This document shows positions 5,782 to 8,202 of a stretch of 8,202 bases of DNA, one piece after another (position 1 is the first letter of the stretch; each line of letters opens with the position of its first letter). A model generated the notes under the pieces. That model did no database searches and was not told the origin of the DNA. It saw only the letters and a list, made by a program, of their open reading frames with translations. The position numbers and the translations under genes were made by a program. Source of the stretch: Armatimonadota bacterium (GTDB lineage Bacteria > Armatimonadota > Chthonomonadetes > Chthonomonadales > Chthonomonadaceae); contig JAPLCR010000452.1 in assembly GCA_026392135.1 (NCBI GenBank), positions 1 through 8,202 on the forward strand, in the 5' to 3' direction.

Positions 5782-6638
5782 ATGCGCGTTCTTGTAACGG
5801 GAGCGAATGGACAACTTGGGCGAGACCTAATACCTCTGCTAGAGACAGCGGGGCATACCGTGTACGGCGCGACGCGCAGAGCGGAAGAGAACCCGATGGA
5901 GATAACGGACTTCGCCTCCATCGTCGCGCAGTTCGAGCGATTTCAGCCCGACGCGGTTATTCACGCCGCCGCCCATACGAACGTAGACGACTGCGAACGG
6001 AACCCCGATAACGCCTACCGCGTGAACGCACTTGGGACATGGAATATCGCGACAATTGCAGGAGAGGCGAACATCCCGCTAATCTACGTCAGCACGGACT
6101 TCGTTTTCGATGGCGCGAAACGCACTCCCTACACCGAATACGACGCTACCAACCCCCTCAACCACTACGGAGCCTCGAAACTCGCGGGCGAAAAACACGT
6201 CGCGCAGCTCTGTCGCAAACACTTTATAGCGCGAACCTCATGGCTGTTCGGCGTGCACGGCATGAACTTCCCGCGCCGAATGCTCGAACTCGCGCAGACC
6301 CGCAAAGAGTTGACCGTCATCGCCGACCAGATTGGAAGCCCCACACACACGCTTGACCTCGCGGGCGTTCTGGTCTCCCTTCTCGCCTCTCAACATTACG
6401 GAACCTACCACGTTAGCAATAGCGGGGAGTGTTCGTGGTATCAGTTCGCACAGAAGACACTCGAACTCGCGGGCGTACAAGGCGTGAACGTCCGCCCCAT
6501 TCGCACCGCCACTGGCAGTCCCCCACCCGCCGCCCCGCCTACTCCGTCCTCCACAACTTCGCCCTCGAACTGCAAGGCTACCCCGTGCTTCCGCACTGGG
6601 AGACAGCACTTCAGGATTTACTGGCTCGTACCCCATAG
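5782..6638 (+). CDS. rmlD: dTDP-4-dehydrorhamnose reductase, disrupted by a one-base frameshift
   Basis: RmlD reduces dTDP-4-keto-rhamnose to dTDP-L-rhamnose with NAD(P)H, the last step of the pathway. The protein is clear for 243 residues. It has TGANGQLGRDL (6-16) for the cofactor, AAAHTNVDDCE, STDFVFDG (104-111), YGASK with Tyr129 and Lys133, ARTSWLFG and ADQIGSPTHTLDLA. The frame then changes. After IRTA (ending at 6510) the original frame gives low-complexity TGSPPPAAPPTPSS and runs to a stop at 6747. The plus-two frame gives WQSPTRRPAYSVLHNF and ends at 6636-6638, exactly the usual RmlD C-terminus. Restoring one base between 6510 and 6511 would give about 285 residues, a normal length. 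I chose ATG 5782, with GAGG six bases upstream; a GTG at 5770 overlapping the HEAT gene's stop would add four residues. Either the gene is mutated or the sequence contains an error. Confidence 0.88.
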
Positions 6639-6884
6639 ATTCTTTACTACCCCTCTACTAGAATTCGTCATTGCGTGCAGTAACTATCCCCTCCTCTATT
6701 TCTGCCTGAAGACAAAGCCTATCCTCTCTTCATTTTGGCTTCGTTAATCTCCTTAACTCAAATTTTACAAAATGTTAATCCTGTGATAACTTCCTCTTAA
6801 TCATCGAACGGTACTCTTTTCAACGTAAACAGGTTCTTTCTTGTTTGCGAATTCGCCCTAAAGAACCCCTATTCCATTCAGTGC

Positions 6885-6912
6885 TTGTAGGAGCGGTAAA
6901 ACTCTCTATACC
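6885..6912 (+). promoter_or_regulatory. Weak candidate promoter for the pseudopilin gene
   Basis: TTGTAG (6885-6890) and TATACC (6907-6912) are spaced by 16 bases. They would give a start near 6919 and a very short leader carrying the Shine-Dalgarno. Both hexamers match the consensus only partly. A second candidate, TTTACA at 6764 with GATAAC at 6785, has a short 15-base spacer. Confidence 0.25.
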
Positions 6913-6925
6913 AGCACTAAATTTC

Positions 6926-6931
6926 AAGGAG
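6926..6931 (+). promoter_or_regulatory. Ribosome binding site fixing a TTG start
   Basis: AAGGAG lies seven bases before TTG 6939. No ATG or GTG lies in frame ahead of the hydrophobic prepilin helix, so this site and the KKAFTLIE leader together fix the unusual TTG start. Confidence 0.8.
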
Positions 6932-6938
6932 ACAAGAA

Positions 6939-7859
6939 TTGAAAAAAGCATTTACCCTCATTGAATTGCTAGTCGTTATCGCAATTATCGCGATACTCGC
7001 GGCTATCCTCTTCCCCGTGTTCGCGCAAGCCCGCGAAAAAGCCCGACAAGCCTCCTGTTTGAGCAACACCAAACAGATGGGACTTGCCATTATGATGTAT
7101 TCTCAAGACTACGACGAGACGATGCCACCCGCCTACTACTATAATGACCCTCTCTCTTCTGGTAGTTTAGATGCCACAGGAATTCTCCACTGGTCTGGAC
7201 TCTCCCAACCCTACATCAAGAATGCCCAGATTTTCGTCTGCCCCTCTGACAAAATAAACGGGCAAACACCCACCAACGCAGGTGCTCCTGCGATATACGA
7301 TAACCAAGCGGCACGTATCAGCTACACAGCCAACGAACAGGTTATGCCACGCCCTCGCGGCGGAGTTGGCGGAGTTCCTGTAGGACAGCCTCAGCGCGTT
7401 GTCAGCCTTGCCTCCATCGATGCGCCCGCGTCGGTGATCGGAATGACCGAATTCACGGACTACCTGAACGCGCTAAGCGGCACGGGTCCCGGAGGAACCT
7501 TCTACAAATCCCACCGCCCCTCCGCCGCTCTTGCGCGTGATGCTGCTGGCACTGTGGCTTATGATACAAGTAAAAACCTTGGTGGAGACCCAATATACGC
7601 CGTTAGCGGGGAGGCTGCTAAAGCTATCTTCGCAGCACAACCCACCGCTCCCTTTGGCGGAGGCGGCTATCCCCACCTCATCTATGTTAACTCTGGTCGA
7701 CACTCCGGAGGTAACACCTTTACTTTCTGCGACGGACACTCAAAGTGGCTGAAGGTTGAGCAGACGCTCAACTGTGACAACTTCCTCTGGGGCAAACAAG
7801 CCTATAATCAGGGTGGACAAGCGGTTCTCTGCCCAAGTACAGGCTTCCCTGTACAGTAA
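6939..7859 (+). CDS. Prepilin-type N-terminal domain protein with H-X9-DG motif (DUF1559-like pseudopilin)
   Basis: This 306-residue protein has a short leader, MKKA, before FTLIE, the site cut by prepilin peptidase. Phe is +1 and Glu is +5, with Ala rather than Gly at -1. A hydrophobic helix follows (about 9-26), then FPVFAQAREKARQASCLSNTKQMGLAIMM, a recognisable Armatimonadota/Planctomycetes style. The C-terminal H255-X9-DG (265-266) is the hallmark of this large pseudopilin family. Cysteines at 40, 101, 264, 279 and 298 may form disulfides once exported. The middle is glycine/alanine/proline-rich and variable. Such proteins are thought to be type II secretion-like or surface minor pilins; the specific role is unknown and usually many paralogues exist per genome. 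It is a single-gene unit, with a TTG start and its own terminator, and it is unlinked in function to the sugar genes as far as can be seen. Confidence 0.88.
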   Translation: MKKAFTLIELLVVIAIIAILAAILFPVFAQAREKARQASCLSNTKQMGLAIMMYSQDYDETMPPAYYYNDPLSSGSLDATGILHWSGLSQPYIKNAQIFVCPSDKINGQTPTNAGAPAIYDNQAARISYTANEQVMPRPRGGVGGVPVGQPQRVVSLASIDAPASVIGMTEFTDYLNALSGTGPGGTFYKSHRPSAALARDAAGTVAYDTSKNLGGDPIYAVSGEAAKAIFAAQPTAPFGGGGYPHLIYVNSGRHSGGNTFTFCDGHSKWLKVEQTLNCDNFLWGKQAYNQGGQAVLCPSTGFPVQ

Positions 7860-7878
7860 GTCCGCTGGTTCCTAGTAA

Positions 7879-7918
7879 AAGAGGGCAGTCTCCTTTTAGG
7901 AGGCTGTCCTCTTGTTTT
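7879..7918 (+). terminator. Intrinsic terminator of the pseudopilin gene
   Basis: GAGGGCAGTCTCC (7881-7893) and GGAGGCTGTCCTC (7899-7911) form a 13-bp stem, fully paired if two G-U pairs are allowed, around a TTTTA loop. The stem is preceded by AAAA and followed by TTGTTTT. It begins 20 bases after the stop codon. Confidence 0.88.
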
Positions 7919-7980
7919 GCCTTTAGCAAAAACCTCCTTTTAAAAAGAGCAGGGTTGCGGGAGTCTTCACATAACCTCGC

Positions 7981-8042
7981 CCAACCTCTCCTAGCCCTCA
8001 CCCTGCCCTTAGGGCATCCCTCTCCCAAGTTTGGGAGAGGGA
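7981..8042. repeat. Third location of the C/T-rich hairpin repeat
   Basis: CCAACCTCTCCTAGCCCTCA is followed by a small stem, GCCCTTAGGGC (8005-8015), and then a perfect 12-bp palindrome, TCCCTCTCCCAA (8017-8028) with TTGGGAGAGGGA (8031-8042). The lead-in matches the plus-orientation unit at 1811 and the reverse complement of 4351-4391. No gene covers it; a minus-strand frame through here is repeat-derived. Confidence 0.8.
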
Positions 8043-8202
8043 CTTGTCTTACAAGGTGGTTAGGCTCCTACGATAGGCTTGTCAAAATAGGGAGAGGAGC
8101 CTTCGCGGTTTGAGGTTGGAAGCCTGTGCGTGTTGTTCCAAGATTGAGGCTATTTCGCATCTTTTCGCGTGTTTCGCGGTTAATTCCCAAAAGAGTGAAC
8201 TC
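8043..8202. other. Right-edge intergenic DNA with TTTCGC micro-repeats
   Basis: No coding frame is convincing on either strand. An 8-bp inverted repeat, AGGCTCCT (8062-8069) and AGGAGCCT (8095-8102), is present. TTCGCGGTT occurs twice (8102-8110 and 8173-8181). TTTCGC-type units recur at 8153, 8163 and 8172 with a period of about 9-10 bases. This resembles the 'ACCGCGAAACACGCGAAA' type of intergenic phrase seen in several phyla when read on the minus strand. Confidence 0.5.

Larger units (their letters stand above)
6639..6938. other. Gene-free stretch between rmlD and the pseudopilin gene
   Basis: This 300-base stretch is AT-richer than its surroundings in the middle (about 6740-6860), and I see no gene on either strand. 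The frameshifted rmlD frame runs to 6747 here, but the resulting peptide looks random. No stem with a T-tract follows rmlD. The right half should contain the leader and promoter of the next gene. ATTTT and AAAAT form a small dyad at 6762-6773. Confidence 0.6.

Noticed and set aside
6238..6636. 132-codon minus-strand frame
   Set aside because: It mirrors the GC-rich rmlD coding strand, has no start signal and has no recognisable motif.
6429..6638. Separate 69-codon gene after rmlD
   Set aside because: Its second half is the missing RmlD C-terminus in a shifted frame; its first half overlaps valid rmlD sequence in another frame.
7473..8028. Minus-strand frames opposite the end of the pseudopilin gene (7473-7739, 7768-8028)
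   Set aside because: They lie across the pseudopilin coding strand, its terminator and the repeat, and show no protein features.

Overview
The window looks like part of the chromosome of a Gram-negative (diderm) bacterium, most probably from the phylum Armatimonadota. The main evidence is the protein at 6939-7859. It has a prepilin-type N-terminus running into 'FPVFAQAREKARQ' and a C-terminal H-X9-DG motif, a combination I associate with the large pseudopilin families of Armatimonadota and, less closely, Planctomycetes. A short RmlC-like epimerase of a rare subtype and a small CPC-containing HEAT-repeat protein fit the same assignment. A heptose adenylyltransferase suggests surface polysaccharide of the LPS type. 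The lineage is inferred from recognised protein style, not from a database search.

Layout. Positions 1-123 (minus strand) hold the first 41 codons of a gene that runs off the left edge, probably a GNAT-type acetyltransferase. A divergent intergenic region (124-309) carries candidate promoters for both directions. From about 310 to 6638 every gene lies on the plus strand, and the genes are packed tightly, often with ATGA or GTGA overlaps. The order is an RmlC-like epimerase, rmlB, an AAA/ABC-type ATPase, a TOPRIM-like partner protein, a heptose-1-phosphate adenylyltransferase (rfaE2/hldE C-domain type), a UbiA-family prenyltransferase resembling decaprenyl-phosphate phosphoribosyltransferase, a HEAT-repeat protein, and rmlD. 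After a gene-free stretch of about 300 bases comes a single pseudopilin-like gene (6939-7859) followed by a clear intrinsic terminator. The last 280 bases hold repeats only.

How the genes fit together. RmlB, the RmlC-like protein and RmlD are the 4,6-dehydratase, epimerase and reductase steps of dTDP-L-rhamnose (or a related deoxysugar) synthesis. The first enzyme, RmlA, is not in the window. The heptose adenylyltransferase and the lipid-phosphate pentosyl/prenyl transferase also supply activated sugars or lipid-linked sugars, so the backbone is a cell-surface glycan precursor cluster.

The most interesting element is the two-gene cassette at 2044-3836 inside this sugar operon. An SMC/ABC-like ATPase with a non-canonical Walker B is followed two bases later by a small protein with TOPRIM-like acidic motifs. 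This is the split ATPase-plus-TOPRIM arrangement seen in OLD-related and PARIS-type anti-phage systems. The cassette, together with the heptose gene, is bracketed by hairpin-rich repeats in opposite orientation. The second notable point is a one-base frameshift near 6510 in rmlD: the conserved C-terminus is intact in the next frame.
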